A DNA stretch of 64,000 nucleotides from Endomychus coccineus (GCA_958510875.1 OY294067.1:230917771-230981770), one strand, 5' to 3'; counted from the stretch's first letter, positions 48,665 to 62,030 are shown. Notes: generated by a model not told the origin, from the letters alone. Translations and numbers: made by a program.

Positions 48665-50790
48665 TCACAGCTATTAATTCAGTATAGCTATGTGACGTCA
48701 CACTTCGATGGCATAGTGTGAGGTCATTCAAATCACAAAACAAGAATTTTGGACACTTCTTAATTGTATGCGTATGATATATATTTATAACCAGAAAAAC
48801 ACTTTTGTCATAATGGTTCAATAAAATACTAAAGTTTTATTTGATTGAAGATGGATGCCCCTTTGGAACAATTCAAGAAAAATTTCAAGTTTGTATGACC
48901 AAAATAGAACCGTCGCAAACGTTTCCACTTGTAAGGTTTTGAAGAAACCTTTTGTTTCTAATGATCTCAACTAGCTCACCAGGATATTTTACATTCAGGG
49001 CTCGAAGGGCCAACTGCTTCAATCAAAAAAAAATTAAACAGAATCCTCAAACAAAAATTTTCCTCCATACGAGGTGAATAAATGTTGATGATCATATCAG
49101 AGAAATAAAGACAAGTTTCAACTCAACAATTTGGTTTTAATCCTCTAGGGAATTATAATTGGAACAAAATTAATAACATACTTATTCTATAACATAACAA
49201 AGATCAATACGTGGAAAAATTGAAAGTGAAACAAATTGGAATTCTAAATAATTTGATTAATTAAATTAAAATTGATAATTTCATCACGAAAATTAATTTT
49301 TGAACCAAAGGTTCAAGTTTAAGAATTGATTGGTAGATGAAAACAATTGTGGGTAGAGATCATAAGCAGCTGATCATGAAAATTTGGTTATTCCAACTAA
49401 AAAAATATTACCGTCCTTGAAACGTGGAAAAGTTTGGAGGAAGTGCTCTGCCAGTAATTTCCCTCTACAACACGGCAAGGGAAAAAGGATGGAGAAGTCT
49501 CGATAGTTTAAACCTTGAAATATAGACGAGCTATACCTTGGCCACCAGTTCGTGGGACAAATAACTAGATCAGCAGGAATAATCAATATGATCCCAAAAA
49601 TGATTATGTTATATTCCCAAATTGTATATTCAAAATTATTTAAGAAATTTGAAGTCTTGAAGAGAACTAGTGAAATATAATATTGGAATCTGGAAGAGAA
49701 TATTTGGATAATAGTTTACTTATTGAAGTTGACAATTTATACTACAAATTATATAAGAAAAAAGGGTAGTCTCAAAGGGAATGAGAATTAATATAGAAAT
49801 CAACAATTGAACAATTAGATAATAGTTTACTGAATATAGTGGACTCAAATCGTGATCGTAGTTTCTAAATGAATAATATGTTCAAGCAATATCTGAAGGT
49901 TTACTCCCATAGAGCAGTAAATGAGAATTTCGGCTTCATTTAAGTTCACCCAGATCAATAATTATTCCGTTATCTCACCAATACTAGCCTAAAGAGACAT
50001 ATCCATTACAAATTTATTATGTGGAATGTCAAAATAGAGTGATACGGAATACTATGTAACCACGTGGATCATTGATAGGTTAAATAAGCCATAAGGAACC
50101 ATATAAACCATTCTGACAATTAACTTGACAAATTTGATACGGATTAAGAACAAGAGAAAGAATATGAGTAAATGATTATAAAATTTAGATCCTAGCAAGA
50201 AAAAGCGATCTTTTGTGGCCACGCGGATGAGTCGATATTATTATAATTATTGAAAATTATCATCGATCAGAGGAATATACACGTCTACTACAAGGTCCGG
50301 ATGTAATTGAACATCAAATTATCAGGTTCAATGTCAATAATAATCCTTCAATATATTCAATTAATAAAAGATAAAGGAATGAAAATAATTCGACCAACCT
50401 CATGTACAGTCCAACACAATTCCGCTCTCAATCACGCGTAACGCGAGACCTCTCTCAATTTTCGCGCATTAGTGAAATAATCGATTTGCGCCATTAAATC
50501 ACAAATGTCAGTTACAGTCTCTTTCCAAGTTTTATTATCTATAATTCCGAGCGGAAACCATTATTAACATTATTCAAGCAATTAGAAGCCCAGTAACATA
50601 TAGAACGTTACAAGTGGCTTACATACGCATAGACAGATATTATCTCAAAAATAGTCTGGATCGATTCAGAAGGGCGCAAAATGAATATTTCCAGAGAAAT
50701 ACGGAAATTTTGACCGTTTAGTACAATACTTTCCTCATACAGCTTATAGTGAGGGGAGTGATGAGGTTTCAGGAGTTCGATAAAGTAAAG
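48665..50790. other. AT-rich DNA without recognised genes
   Basis: A minus-strand frame at 49374-49586 (70 codons) has no known motif. 48785-48822 resembles 10162-10200. Confidence 0.4.
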
Positions 50791-50791
50791 C

Positions 50792-51305
50792 ACAGATGGT
50801 AGGGTGGTGGTTGAGGTATCAATCGGAAGGAGCTTGACTGTAGATATGCCACAACTCTAACAATTAGAAGAAGTTGTGTCGTTTGGCCGGATTTGGCCAC
50901 TGAAGTTCAAGGTTACGAACTGAGACTAAAATACTTATATATATATATGATGGGTAGACTGCCAGTCGGAAGTCGACTGTCACTGGGCGAAGAAAAAGGA
51001 CGGTTAGTACTGAATATTAACTCGTAGTGTAAAGGTTGTCACAGAAAAATGTACAGAGGGTAGGGTGGTGGTTGAGGTATCATTCGAAAGGAACTAGACT
51101 ATAGATATGCTAAAAACTGTAACGATTGAAAAAAGCTATGTCATTGGGCAGGGACAGAACACTGAATATCGAGGTTGAGAACTGAGACAAAACACTTTGA
51201 TGTATGGCGGATGGTAGACCGCCAGGTCGTATAAAACAACGTTCACAGGGCGAAGAGAACGGAGGGTTAGTACTGAATGTAATCGCGTGTTGTGAAGGGT
51301 ACACC
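50792..51305. repeat. 261-bp tandem duplication, two units
   Basis: Unit 1 (50792-51052) and unit 2 (51053-51305) share TAGGGTGGTGGTTGAGGTAT near their starts, GAACTGAGAC in the middle and GGTTAGTACTGAAT near their ends, with many single-base differences between them. Unit 2 ends where the Penelope coding remnant starts. Confidence 0.85.
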
Positions 51306-52088
51306 CCTTCAATTTACTTTTGAAATAGAAGTGAACAAAAACATTGGATTTTCTAGATATGACTCAGATGGAAAAATAAAAACATCTTGGATTATTAAAG
51401 AAATTTGATCTCAACGATATCTTCACTTTAATTCAGTTGCACGTATAAATTATAAGAAAAGTGTTATCAACAGTCTTACAGATCACGCTGTTCAATTGTC
51501 CTTCCAGAGGACCGTCCCAAAAATTTGAAAACTGTTCGTAATACACTGGAAATGAATGGCTACCCAAAAACATTTTTCAATCTCATCATTAAAAAAAAAC
51601 AAATATATAATGTCACGTCATATATAAAGAATATAAGCTATAATACAGATAATTTTCAATATTACTGTACATTCCGGACACCTCAGAGAAAATTAAGGAA
51701 TTTTTAAAAAAGTGTGATGTGAATGTTGCTCATAAACCTACTAACTGTGTTGGTAAATATTTTTTAAATCTAAAACCTTTAATACCTAAAGATAAAGAAA
51801 CTCACACAGTATATAGATTGAATTGTTTAGATTGCGATGGGGCTTATACAGTAATCTCTAAGCAATATTCATGGAAAATAATGTATGATTATAAGTATAG
51901 TACCCTTGCTAAACATTGTCTCTGATTATAACCATCAATTCGATTACGAAAGTGTTAATATTTTAACTAAAGAAACCAATTATTATGGAATATCTATCCT
52001 GGACATGATTCACATAAAACTCGACTCTGTAAATCATAGAACAGACGTTCAGTCATTAAGCCAAATTTATACTAATTCAGTTAATTAA
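51306..52088 (+). pseudogene. Penelope-like element: end of reverse transcriptase plus GIY-YIG-type region, broken
   Basis: The reading starts FTFEIEVNKNIGFSRYDSDG and continues with a KTSWIIKE block. MNGYPKTFFNLIIKK (near 51550-51595) belongs to the reverse transcriptase thumb of Penelope-like elements. The linker contains NVAHKPTNCVGK, and VYRLNCLDCDGAY (near 51809-51848) stands where the family has Y-C--C---YIG. The YIG itself has been lost. The C-terminus reads NHQFDYESVNIL, then ETNYYGISILDMIHIK and VNHRTDVQSLSQIY. At least three frame changes occur. The endonuclease would have cut target DNA for retrotransposition. The copy is 5' truncated at the preceding tandem repeat. Confidence 0.8.
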
Positions 52089-52089
52089 G

Positions 52090-54400
52090 ACCATTGCAAA
52101 TTCTTACATGCGTCTTTATAATGTTAAAACCACATTTAAGGTAGAATACTGAAATAACAATATTTCTAGGTCTGACAACCTTTTCCTATTACCTCATAAA
52201 TCTTCAACATCTGCTTCGAAAGTGGATACTTGAGCGTTATATTTTGGTTTTAGTCTTACTCAAATATTGCTTGAGATGACTTCGAATATTAAGTACATTC
52301 TGCTGCTTGATGTATACAATAATAGCTGGGCAGCTATCCCTCTCGTGGATCACATTATTATTATCTGCTGTCCTTCAGAGAACGTAACTCACGGAACGCC
52401 TTACTTACTCTATTTATTTTATGTTTTTATATTTATTTTTATTTATAAGTTTCGATTTGTTCCAATGATTTACAATTATTGTACTGTTTTTAACAAGAAA
52501 TGTTCAGATATTTTAGCTATAAAAAGGTAAATAAATTCAGAATGTTGCAAATCGTGAAATCGTTTAACTTTTTTCATACGCTGTAATTTGAACAACGTCT
52601 ACCAAAGATTTGGCCCCCTTTCAGTTGAGGTAGAATATCACTTTTAATCAAAATGAGACATTCACTGGTTGTACACAAAAATCAGCTTTCTACATTAATA
52701 TTCCGCGGCGGAAAATGTGAGATTTCTTCATGAGCTGCAAACTGCAATGGCCCGGATCGCAACGGTCGTGGTCACAAGCTTGCATTTCATTGCGTCTACC
52801 GAGGCTTCAGCGACATGATACGACCGGTAGACTGTATTTTTTGGATGCCCTATTTCAGAAAATAATTTCTACCTATTTTTGCAACTCGTATAGATTGGTA
52901 GAATTGCACCTTCATCATAGATATTATCTAAACTTTCTTCTAGGTTAAATTAAGGAAACTGTCACTATCTCCCTGAATATCACAGAATTAATAATAATAA
53001 TAACTAGGTAGCATCCTCCGAGTAGGCAAATAATATCTCGGAACAGTATTGAATATTGTTTGATTCTCTGATTGTGTTCCATCCGCAAACCAAAATTATT
53101 TGACAGAATTTCATTACAATATAATGAGATTTTCAAATTTTCTCATATTTATTTTACAAATTCAATTTCACGTTTCCTGTTGATACCAAAACTTCCATTG
53201 AATATTTTTTATAGAATATTCATCATTTGCATCTCAAATCCACAGGAATGGTGATTAGTGAATCTCAATCTAGATACAAAAAGTTGATAATTTATAGTTA
53301 ATTCGCAACTCACCATTCACTAATGAATAGTTCAATGAAAATAAATAGAATTATTGATAAATACACGCACGGTACTAGACAATTTTATCGCATAGATAAA
53401 ATTTTCGATTCATAAGATAGATATCGTTTCAGTATTTCTGAGTTGTTTACTTCTGGTTAAGAGTGGGTGTTTGTTCTACTTGTGTATAATGGCGAATTAC
53501 CAATATCATTATAAATCTTCATGTAAGTAAAGACTAAACTGTCTTCTGTTTTCTGTTGATCTGACTGTATACCCAAGAAAGTATCGAAACCCATACGTTT
53601 GACCAAATACAAATATTGTTATTCTAAAATCTAACAGTTGATACCACGCCAAGATTTTTTTCCCCGAGTAATAATAGAATTATAGTTCATATTTGACGTC
53701 GTTAACCAAAACTTAAAATGTTCGCAACTAGATTCCGATTAACATTTTCCAAATGTGTGTAGTCTTGGGTCCAATGATTTAGTGTCTCCACTAAAATATA
53801 AAATCTGTGAAAAAAACAATAACTTGAGCTCGTAAGTGTGATATGATGAATAATTGAAACCGTTAGTAGTACATGAGGTGGCAAATAAAATAGCATCACT
53901 CGATAAACGACTTGAAAACAAATCGTGAATACTGTTACAGTAGGCATAGAACAACAAACACAACAGTAATAATTGTCTATTGCAGTTTGAAATCTTTCTC
54001 ACATGGAGAGTGAATATTTATGTCGACCATGTAATCAAAAACAAACCTCCTCCACGGATAGTTGAATAGGTAGATACAGTTCGGTTCGTTCGCATTAGTT
54101 AATGGATATGTTCCAAGAAACTCCTTACCTGAATGTATACAATTTCGTCCGCTGCTGATTTTCGAGAACACACACTTTCATCCATCTAACCCGCTTTAAA
54201 ATTCACCTGCCTTGGAGATAATTTAATATTCTCATAAATTTTCAGCTACTGCTATTGCATCTTAAGATAAACTTACAAAAAACTCACAGGCCTAGAATTT
54301 CCTATTGAAGATGTCTATCCAAATTTAGGGCAAAAGGGATTATGAACGGAAGTATAATTGCCGAGGGGAATAGCGAAACATACATATTATTCAATTAACA
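52090..54400. other. AT-rich DNA without recognised genes
   Basis: Overlapping minus-strand frames at 53702-54002 are hydrophobic but share no receptor or transporter motif I can defend. There is a short ATA/AAT run near 52988-53003. Confidence 0.35.
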
Positions 54401-54404
54401 TATA

Positions 54405-54656
54405 AATAAATATTTCTTGCTGGCATTTTCCAGATAATAAGGTTCCAGATTCCGGACAGCTATTTCACTCTTTCGACTTCATCAGTGGAATGAAAAGGTT
54501 TAAAATGTTACTGAAGGATCATTCTGACGAGGAAATAAGCAACTCGTGGAACAAAATTCTAGAGAAAACCGTAATATTCAACGCCATCTACCTACGAGTA
54601 GATGCCCAATTAAAAACCACTGCATATTATATCCGTGACAGAATTATCGTTCAGTA
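54405..54656 (+). other. Unrecognised open frame, possible terminal exon
   Basis: An acceptor-like TTTTCCAG lies near 54426-54433. The following frame, open for about 75 codons to TAA at 54654-54656, reads as balanced protein sequence with GMKRFKMLL, HSDEEISNSW and VIFNAIYLRV. Codon use is less AT-driven than the surroundings. A downstream AATAAA occurs near 54829. I do not recognise a family. It could be a host terminal exon or a transposon remnant. Confidence 0.25.
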
Positions 54657-54659
54657 ATT

Positions 54660-56005
54660 ACAATCTTTCTCGTTCCATTGGAGAGCTGGAGAGAGTGGAA
54701 CAGCTCTCCGAAACTGTTAGTTTGTAATGTTACTGTTCGACCTAAATTAGAGAAACCTCACCAGATATTATTTTTAGTAGCCAAATATATTTGATAGTAT
54801 GTCTAGAGCTTCAAGTTTTTCAAGTTCCACAAATAAATGTTTATTCTTACAAAGTAATAATAATTATTGTAAATTATGATATGTTTAAAATCGAACTATT
54901 ATATATTAAATGAGCCTTAATGGCGAACTACATTCGAATTTATAAATGTATATAAAGCTTTTGGGACCGTATTGGAATCCTGTGTTTTTAGTCAGAATAT
55001 ATTGTATGGAATCTTTATGTTTACTGAAGGTACACACATACCTATTGAGAATCAATAACGTTATTACTTAGTTTTTAAGATTTGTATGAATCGCATAAAA
55101 TTAATTTAAATGATACGAAACATATCATGACACAAGTTGTTGAAGATAGGAATGAACCTATTGCGAACAATAACTTCTAACTAGTCGTGTGCAAAGGTAT
55201 GCCAAGAATCGCCATGTAGAAGTTCCAAATGAGCGCAGATGAAAAAACTGGTGAAGGATCGCCATGCGAAGGTTCGGGGTTATTGGGTATTTGTAATTGC
55301 TGTAATATGGAAGGGTGGAATTAAACCATCACAGGATTTATAGATACATTGGTAACACTCACATATTTACATAACAACACTTCATACATTAGTCTAAGAC
55401 CAATAGATTAACTTCAATACTTTCTGAGATTAAGTACATGATGTTAAGCCTAAAACTTAGACTAATATCCCGACTGATAATAATACTAATACTAATCAAA
55501 ACTACAACCTTGCCATCTATAAATGAACCTCCTTCTTCAGAGGATTCCCTATTGTCACAATGTTGACCGTTCAGCGCAATTCAATAAGGTCGAGACCTCC
55601 TGCACTGACATTGACACGGTTATATAATTATAATCACACGTTATATGATATGTTTATACTCTAGAGAACAGAGTTTTGCAATTAGAAAATACAATATTAC
55701 GAGTTCATCTAATTTAGAATTTATCTTCCATAGTATTGGTATATTAAAGGTGTTTATAGAGGGAATTAATTAATTTATAATTCAGAACGTTTAATAATGC
55801 TGGAATTTTCGTCAAAATTCTTGGACTTTTAATAATTAATCTCAATCGAAGTCTCCTATTTGCATTTATGTGATATAAATAGAAACAAAAACAAATATAG
55901 AGTATTATCAGAGCTACTATCGTTATTAGTGATGGGAAAAATCGAGATATCGATTATCGAAATATCACGATGTAATCGATGTGATTTTGAAAATTAGTGA
56001 TACTA
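54660..56005. other. AT-rich DNA without recognised genes
   Basis: A small hairpin GGAGAGCTG...CAGCTCTCC lies near 54679-54709. A TAGTGATGGGAAAA sequence near 55927 resembles some hAT ends, but no partner end was found. Confidence 0.4.
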
Positions 56006-56009
56006 AAAC

Positions 56010-56935
56010 TAATAGATGTTTTCGTTATATACTCGCGACGTTCGACCAGACAAGTACTCAAAATTAGTTAATTCTTTCACAAAACGCTCTGCACGACGTA
56101 ACCACTGTTCCTGATGGCGCGTAATAAGGGAATCGGTTTTCCTCTCATTATTGCTGAAGCCTGCACTATGTGAGCAATTAATTCCTCTCATGCGTTCACC
56201 TTCATTTTAAAAACCAAATTTTCCATATTGCCACAAGGAATAACCACAAAGTTTGAGGTCTGCTCAAGTCGGTGACCACGCAACTGACCTATTTCGACCT
56301 ATCCACTTCTTCAGGAAAGTAATGTCTCTCCCACTTCCCGTCTGAATGGGGTGATGCTCCATCCTGCAGAAGCCACATGTCTTGCCTGATAATCACTGGC
56401 ATAACAGATAAGGTAGATTATTTTGTACCAAATCTGGATTTCACCTATCAACCGGTCTAGTGACATTTGCAATTGGAATCCATACATTTACGAAAAATCG
56501 GTGTTGAAAATGTATTCTTTGAATAGCACGAGGATTGTCAATAGATCAAAGATAGGTATTTCGGACATTCATAATTCTATTTTGAGTGCATATTGCCTCT
56601 TTCAGAAATAAGAATTGTTGTCACGTAAATTTGTGATTGATGCTGTTTTAGGAGCCATTCACCAAACTGAGCTCTGTGGTGATGGTCTTCAGGTTGTAGT
56701 GCTTGAACACGTTGAACTGATTTCTCCGAAATTTTGGCCATACTTTTTTGTACTTACTTAGACCTGATCTGCAATCTCCCATATACTGATTGTAGGAGTA
56801 TCACTAGCTCATGGAATAACATTAATAAAACATCGGGGAATAGGATCCCGCAAGGAAAAGCGTTTTCCGTATTACCTGTACGCAGCAGTCTCACTTTGAT
56901 GACACTCCTCGTAAATAATGATCGTACCCACTAGT
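56010..56935 (-). pseudogene. Transposase remnant (IS630/Tc1/mariner-like, DUF4817 type), helix-turn-helix start plus DDE domain
   Basis: On the minus strand from 56935: YEECHQSETAAYR, a stop, then FSLRDPIPRCFINV, the N-terminal domain that in related proteins reads YGE...A-R-YGERFP-R--PS. A deletion follows. The next blocks are QRVQALQPEDHHHRAQFGEW (about 56650-56725), NPRAIQRIHFQHRFFVNVW (about 56470-56530) and LLQDGASPH near 56360-56385 (the DGAP-H motif with the second Asp). KKWIGRNRSVAW near 56290-56325 precedes the decayed SPDLTPLDF box. Frames shift between blocks. It is the same transposase type as the fragment at 8165-8580, which has the N-terminal region without the DDE domain. Confidence 0.7.
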
Positions 56936-56954
56936 TCATTGTATTCATAACTAT

Positions 56955-58169
56955 TGTAACGAAGTGCCTTCGTTACTTATAAATTACTGTATTCCTCTGG
57001 TTAAAAAGAAATAACACCGACGAGGCTGAGATTTTAACGCATCAAAGTTTTGTACATCCTATGAAGAAAAAGTTGAAGCTAATAGGAGATAAGGAAATTC
57101 TTATTCAAATCACCACTGACTGCCAGAATCTCAGGTCACCTCTGACGTTTTATTTCTTTTGGCACAAAACCAGTATGAAAGGAGAACGGATTTCACACGA
57201 AAGGGATTGAAGAATCAGCCGTCCGACCGCTAAGTCGCTACGATTCTGATATTACTACCGACCGTTCAAATTAATTCAACTCTGTTAATTTCCGAGAATT
57301 CATTTTTATTTTTCATTATAAACTCCGTTCGCGCTCCGTAGGATCCACTCATATACTTTGACCAAGTCCGAAGGTAAATATTCAACAACTAACTCCAGTT
57401 TCAACTGACTGCCAAAAAACCGAATAATTTATTATTTGTGTTGAGGAAAAGACCTGACATCTCTACGACTAACTACCAATCCCGAAAACTGAATAATTTA
57501 TTATTTGTGGATCTCATTTACCAAAAACCGAATAAGTTATTATTTGTATTGAGGAAAAGTCCTGACATTCCTACGACTAACTACAAGTAACGGAAACCGA
57601 ACAATTTATTATTTGTGTTGAGGAATTGACCCGATCCTTAAAGAACTGGAATATTATTAGCCAACTCGTAAACTACCACGATTCGAAATCAATCTACCAC
57701 CTGTGTCGACAGCGCGACAGATACTGAAGAACTATTAACTCATTTCGGCTGCTTTCTTATTACGGGTCAACGTTCCAAACGTACACTACTTGGCGTCTCA
57801 GTTTTTTTTTCTCGAAGATCATCTGGTCGAAGTGAGCAACTGTATCACGCGAATAGAAATTCTGATTTGAATTAGATTCTAGAACTTCCGATTGTTTAAT
57901 TGTTACAAACTAGCCCGACTAGGTCAAATACTTGACTTTATTATTTGAGGTGATTTTATGAAATTGTTGTTCATTTAAAAAGACTAGGTGTAATTTATTT
58001 ATTTTCGAGAATCCATCGTTTCCTCTAATAAACTGTATATATATAAACATCTGTGTTTTACTGGTGAGGAATCAATCAATTCATATCTATCAGATTTCAT
58101 TCAACAGGAAATATACGACCCTGGACCACTCATCCCGGTGGTGACCCCTTTCTTATTTTCCGTGTAACA
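56955..58169. other. Possible solo LTR or LTR-like segment
   Basis: It starts TGTAACGAAGTGCC, itself a hairpin (GTAACGAAG with CTTCGTTAC). It contains AATAAA with a TATATATAAA stretch near 58031-58045 and ends ...CCGTGTAACA at 58169. A block CATCTGGTCGA near 57820 recurs in the giant inverted repeat near 38990. Flanking bases do not form a clear duplication, so the limits and the LTR nature are uncertain. Confidence 0.3.
57418..57630. repeat. Tandem repeat with 108-bp period
   Basis: The block AATTTATTATTTGTG (with variants) occurs at 57422, 57491, 57530 and 57599. The spacing alternates 69 and 39, so the true period is 108 bp. Each long unit carries GAGGAAAAG, CCTGACAT and CTACGACTAACTAC. 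Confidence 0.8.
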
Positions 58170-59255
58170 CAAAAACTTATCTTTTCTCTAGAAAGGCGGT
58201 CACACTATGTGCCATTATCAAGTTCCAATATTTTAAAAGTAACCAAATAATCACTCCAGATGAACACTACGCGACTAATCAACAACTAACTGACTGGTAC
58301 ACTGCGTGTTTCATGGAAAAAAACTAAAAAAGTTAAAGTAAAGAAATATAAACATAAAAACTATCAACCGACGCTTCCATGCACAGGGCTGGCTTTGCTT
58401 ATCTTTGAGCTATTTGAAAAAAATTAATTGAAAATTTTATTCATGTCAGTGAGTGCTATACACAGATGAATAAGAGTATCAACTTGAGAATCATCCTGTA
58501 TACAACTACTGAAACTGAACCATTAATTGCGGGACTAAATAGAAGGTGAAAAAATTGGAAATTTTATAGTATGGTTCCAATTTGTAAGCGTAGCAATAAG
58601 AATCCTTCAGCGCCATAAAACAGATGCACAAATACAACATTACCTATTCAAAATACGATCTTAAATTATGTCGGAATGATAAACCTAGAGCTATGACGAT
58701 AAACGGGTGGCAGTCATAAATCATGGCACGGGAAAAGACAAAATGCAGTTCTTTCTGTAATGAAAATTAAGTAATTGTTACTTGCCTTATGCGTGCCACA
58801 TGCGAAGCGTATATTGGAAAAAAACCAACGATTATGTTAATGATTCTTCCTCCAAAGACTACGCTTAAGAAAAGTTATATCATGTGATAATGAACTACGA
58901 TTTTTCTTATGCAATAAGCGTTTGGAGATATTGTCGGCCAATCATTTCGATCTAGATGCAACATCATGAAAAAGATAACATGATGGGACAGGGAGAATGA
59001 ATGTCCCTTCATATGGTTTTCAAAACATGGAAATCGGGAATATTTTGAATAATAAAACTGCCATGTAGTAAGCATCATAATATGCAATGGACATCGCAGA
59101 CATAGTACATACAGAATATAATTGGTTCAATCTCAAATTGGAAGAAGCTGCTTACTCATCATTGGTAGGACTGTTTTATGCAATATTTTACTGAAAGTAC
59201 CAAGAACTATATGAACTTATGATCTCATAATATCAAATAACGTTAAATAGATCAG
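58170..59255. other. AT-rich DNA without recognised genes
   Basis: The minus-strand frame at 58875-59087 has no recognisable domain. Confidence 0.4.
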
Positions 59256-59256
59256 A

Positions 59257-59586
59257 TTTCAGTAATTATAACGGAATCGAAAATCTAAGAAATCAAAAAT
59301 TCCTACCTCCAGGCAATATAAATTATTCATATGAAACCTATGATTGTAAACGTTTACTAGATGCCATGAAAAGGGGAAACGGCATTTTCATTGGAAAGAG
59401 TATGTACGCAAAATATATCCGAACAAGAATTATAACCTGTACTTTACATGTATGGAACCATTTTGTCATACTTGTCGTTATACTTGTTCTCAAATACTTT
59501 CCAACTTATCAGTTATCTGGAGTTTATAAAAAACTTGAACTCCATTGTTATTTGGCATACCTATTGTTTCAGCATGAGTGTACATA
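59257..59586 (+). other. Unrecognised open frame, possible exon of a membrane protein
   Basis: A GATTTCAG acceptor-like sequence near 59251-59259 is followed by a frame open for about 105 codons to TAA at 59584-59586. It contains NYSYETYDCKRLLDAMKRG, IFIGKSMYAKYIR, then a hydrophobic run FVILVVILVLKYF that could span a membrane. The DCxxxLxAMxxGxxIFxxK pattern faintly recalls ligand-binding parts of divergent insect ionotropic receptors, but this is a weak resemblance and I do not name it. No donor-side partner exon was found. Confidence 0.25.
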
Positions 59587-59589
59587 AAT

Positions 59590-62030
59590 ATAAACTATAA
59601 ACATACTTATTCGATTTATGAGTGTATGATTGAGTTCAAAGCATTTGAATAGTTAGTTCATCTTAACTGAGATATCGCGAATATCCTCTTGTCTCACCTA
59701 GAATAGATTTATATTCCATTGTACACGAGTGCGTGCGGTTCAAGAAAAATCAAATTTTTGTCGAATAATTGCGGAACTGAAAATTGTATGTCTGCGCCCG
59801 GCCTAACGGACAATTGTAAATTCGAACAATAGTTTGTGGTCACAAACTAAGCGGTTGTGCAATTGTATGCAACCCACGTGTATCGTACAGCGATAAATGG
59901 TTCTGCGCCCACTGAAACTGAACAAACAGTTTTATCCTATCATATAGTGTATAGAGGTCGACGACACATAGGAAATAGAGGTCTTATAAGATAGAGTACT
60001 TGAGTTATTCTTGTATATCCCTAATGCTTTCACGATGGCCACGTCCCATTCATGTCGCGGGTTTCCTACCATGATAGCGAGCTTATACTCGATTACTCTA
60101 TCTACAACATTCCTATATCGACGACACTACCAGACAAGTTGGAGAGAAAAGTAGGTAAGAAACTACTTAATTTCCTTTCTTTTCCTTAGCTCAATAACAC
60201 ACCCAACAGCTCTCAACAACGCCCATAGTACTGAACTGAAAGCAGAATTATATTCTGTGACTAGAATTTACTTGTTGCTCAGCACGTCTCATCGCTGAAT
60301 CATAGCCGTCTTGACAAGAGGTCGGTACGTTGACTTGGTGAGTATCGAACTGCCGACGTTTCGTTCAATATTTCAGTCTGTGGAGAATTCGTTAGTCAGT
60401 CGGTGAATCTATTCATGCTAATATTTACTTACAGAAAATACACTCATAGAATAAAGACCTAATGTTTTATTTGAGCTGCAAACAATCAACAAAAGTATAT
60501 TTTAAGAGATTGAGTGAAGTGATAAGTGTGACAATAAAATGTGCCTGGTGTCTTAGACGACCATATTGATTTCATTAGACCGATACAGTGTTTTATGTTA
60601 TAAATAGTTCATTTTATCTATCGTTCGAGAAGTCTCAACAGTTTTCTAGTGGATATCTTGATCTTGGCGAAGAAATTTCAAATTTCCATAACTTGTATTT
60701 TTCCAAATTAACCTTTCTATTTGTCAAAGAAAGTTCCAATCAGACGTAAACATCCTGAAGAAAGACAATTAACTCTAGAACATCGTGATGAGATTGATCT
60801 TCAAACCTGGCTCAAAGAAGGTGATATTTTGAACTAGATAACTGATACTAATAACTTCATCGTATCCATCAACAAATCAAAAATAGATGGTTCGAATTTG
60901 GACATAATCATAGAAGATAATTTTTCAACAAAACTCATAACCAGGAGAAAAAAAGGACAAAGAGAAAATCAGCGTTGCCTTAGATGCAACAGTTTCACAA
61001 AACAAAACGTATCAGTCGTGTCCGATATCTTGACTTACGATATTTCTAAAAATTTGAGAAAGGTGGCTCATATACTGAGCAACAATTACAAAAGCTAGCC
61101 ATTCTATTTACCGAAAAGAAGAACATAGCTTTTTCAAATCATTTCTAACCTTATCAACAAATTTAAAGACATTCCGTTGTCAGTAGACAGCCACATTTCA
61201 AATCTTGCTGGTGCCGTGCAAATCCCACCGAAAGGACTCTATGTTTCAAAAACTCGATGGTAGAAGCCGTTACTCTATGGTAATTTATCATTATATGGTT
61301 AAATGAAAGAACATTAACTTTGTTTTTATACCACTTTCAATAATAACATGAGAACGTCACTACAGTTTCAACACCGAAGTGCCATTATCAAACAGATACA
61401 AAAGTATAAAGTAAGCAATAAACAGTTCATGTTCAAATAGGAACTAAAGTACAATAGGTTCAATGAGATTTGTATAATAAAGAGTAAGGGGTTATCGGAA
61501 ATTCCAAAACCGGTAGATCCCGGGAAAATACAGTGTATAACAAATCTTATTTACTCATCCCTGAGTAAAGTATATTATTAAATGATCTGGGCATCTCTGA
61601 GAGAATAGGGGATGACGTTTTAGAATTAATGAAAATTACTACTGTCAAGTGAATATTATGTGTTTTCTGAATTTGTAACTGTTGATTCATTATATTTTAA
61701 AATTCCAACCCTCCACAGTGTTTTCTATGAAATCCAATTATTAAACTTATAATATTTTAATATGGAAAGACAGGATAGCATCACTTTATTTATACCAAAG
61801 TATGACTGACCATTTTATACGAACTTTTGACACCTTCATAAATCTCGATTGATTGTAATGTATTTGATTTTGTAAAATGCTTAGGCTAATGGTTAGCAAA
61901 GATTGGGTATGTTTTGTTAAGTATGAAAGAACGAAAATAGGTACTACAAGTTCTACCTATATAAAAGTTATCTCAATTAGGACAAATTAGCTTATAATAG
62001 TCCAGGCTGTGAACCTGGATTTTAGCTATA
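59590..62030. other. AT-rich DNA with weak decayed frames
   Basis: At about 60010-60110 the minus strand reads MVGNPRHEWDVAIVKALGIY, which may be an integrase remnant but is too short to call. A plus-strand frame at 60898-61098 has a CLRC pair and no domain. 61297-61346 resembles 27655-27701. Confidence 0.3.

Noticed and set aside
53702..54002. Hydrophobic minus-strand frames as an odorant or gustatory receptor exon
   Set aside because: No conserved receptor motif and two competing frames of equal quality.
55927..55940. TAGTGATGGGAAAA as a hAT terminal repeat
   Set aside because: No partner end or 8-bp duplication found.
60010..60110. Integrase-like peptide on the minus strand
   Set aside because: Only about 20 residues of vague similarity; no neighbouring pol blocks.
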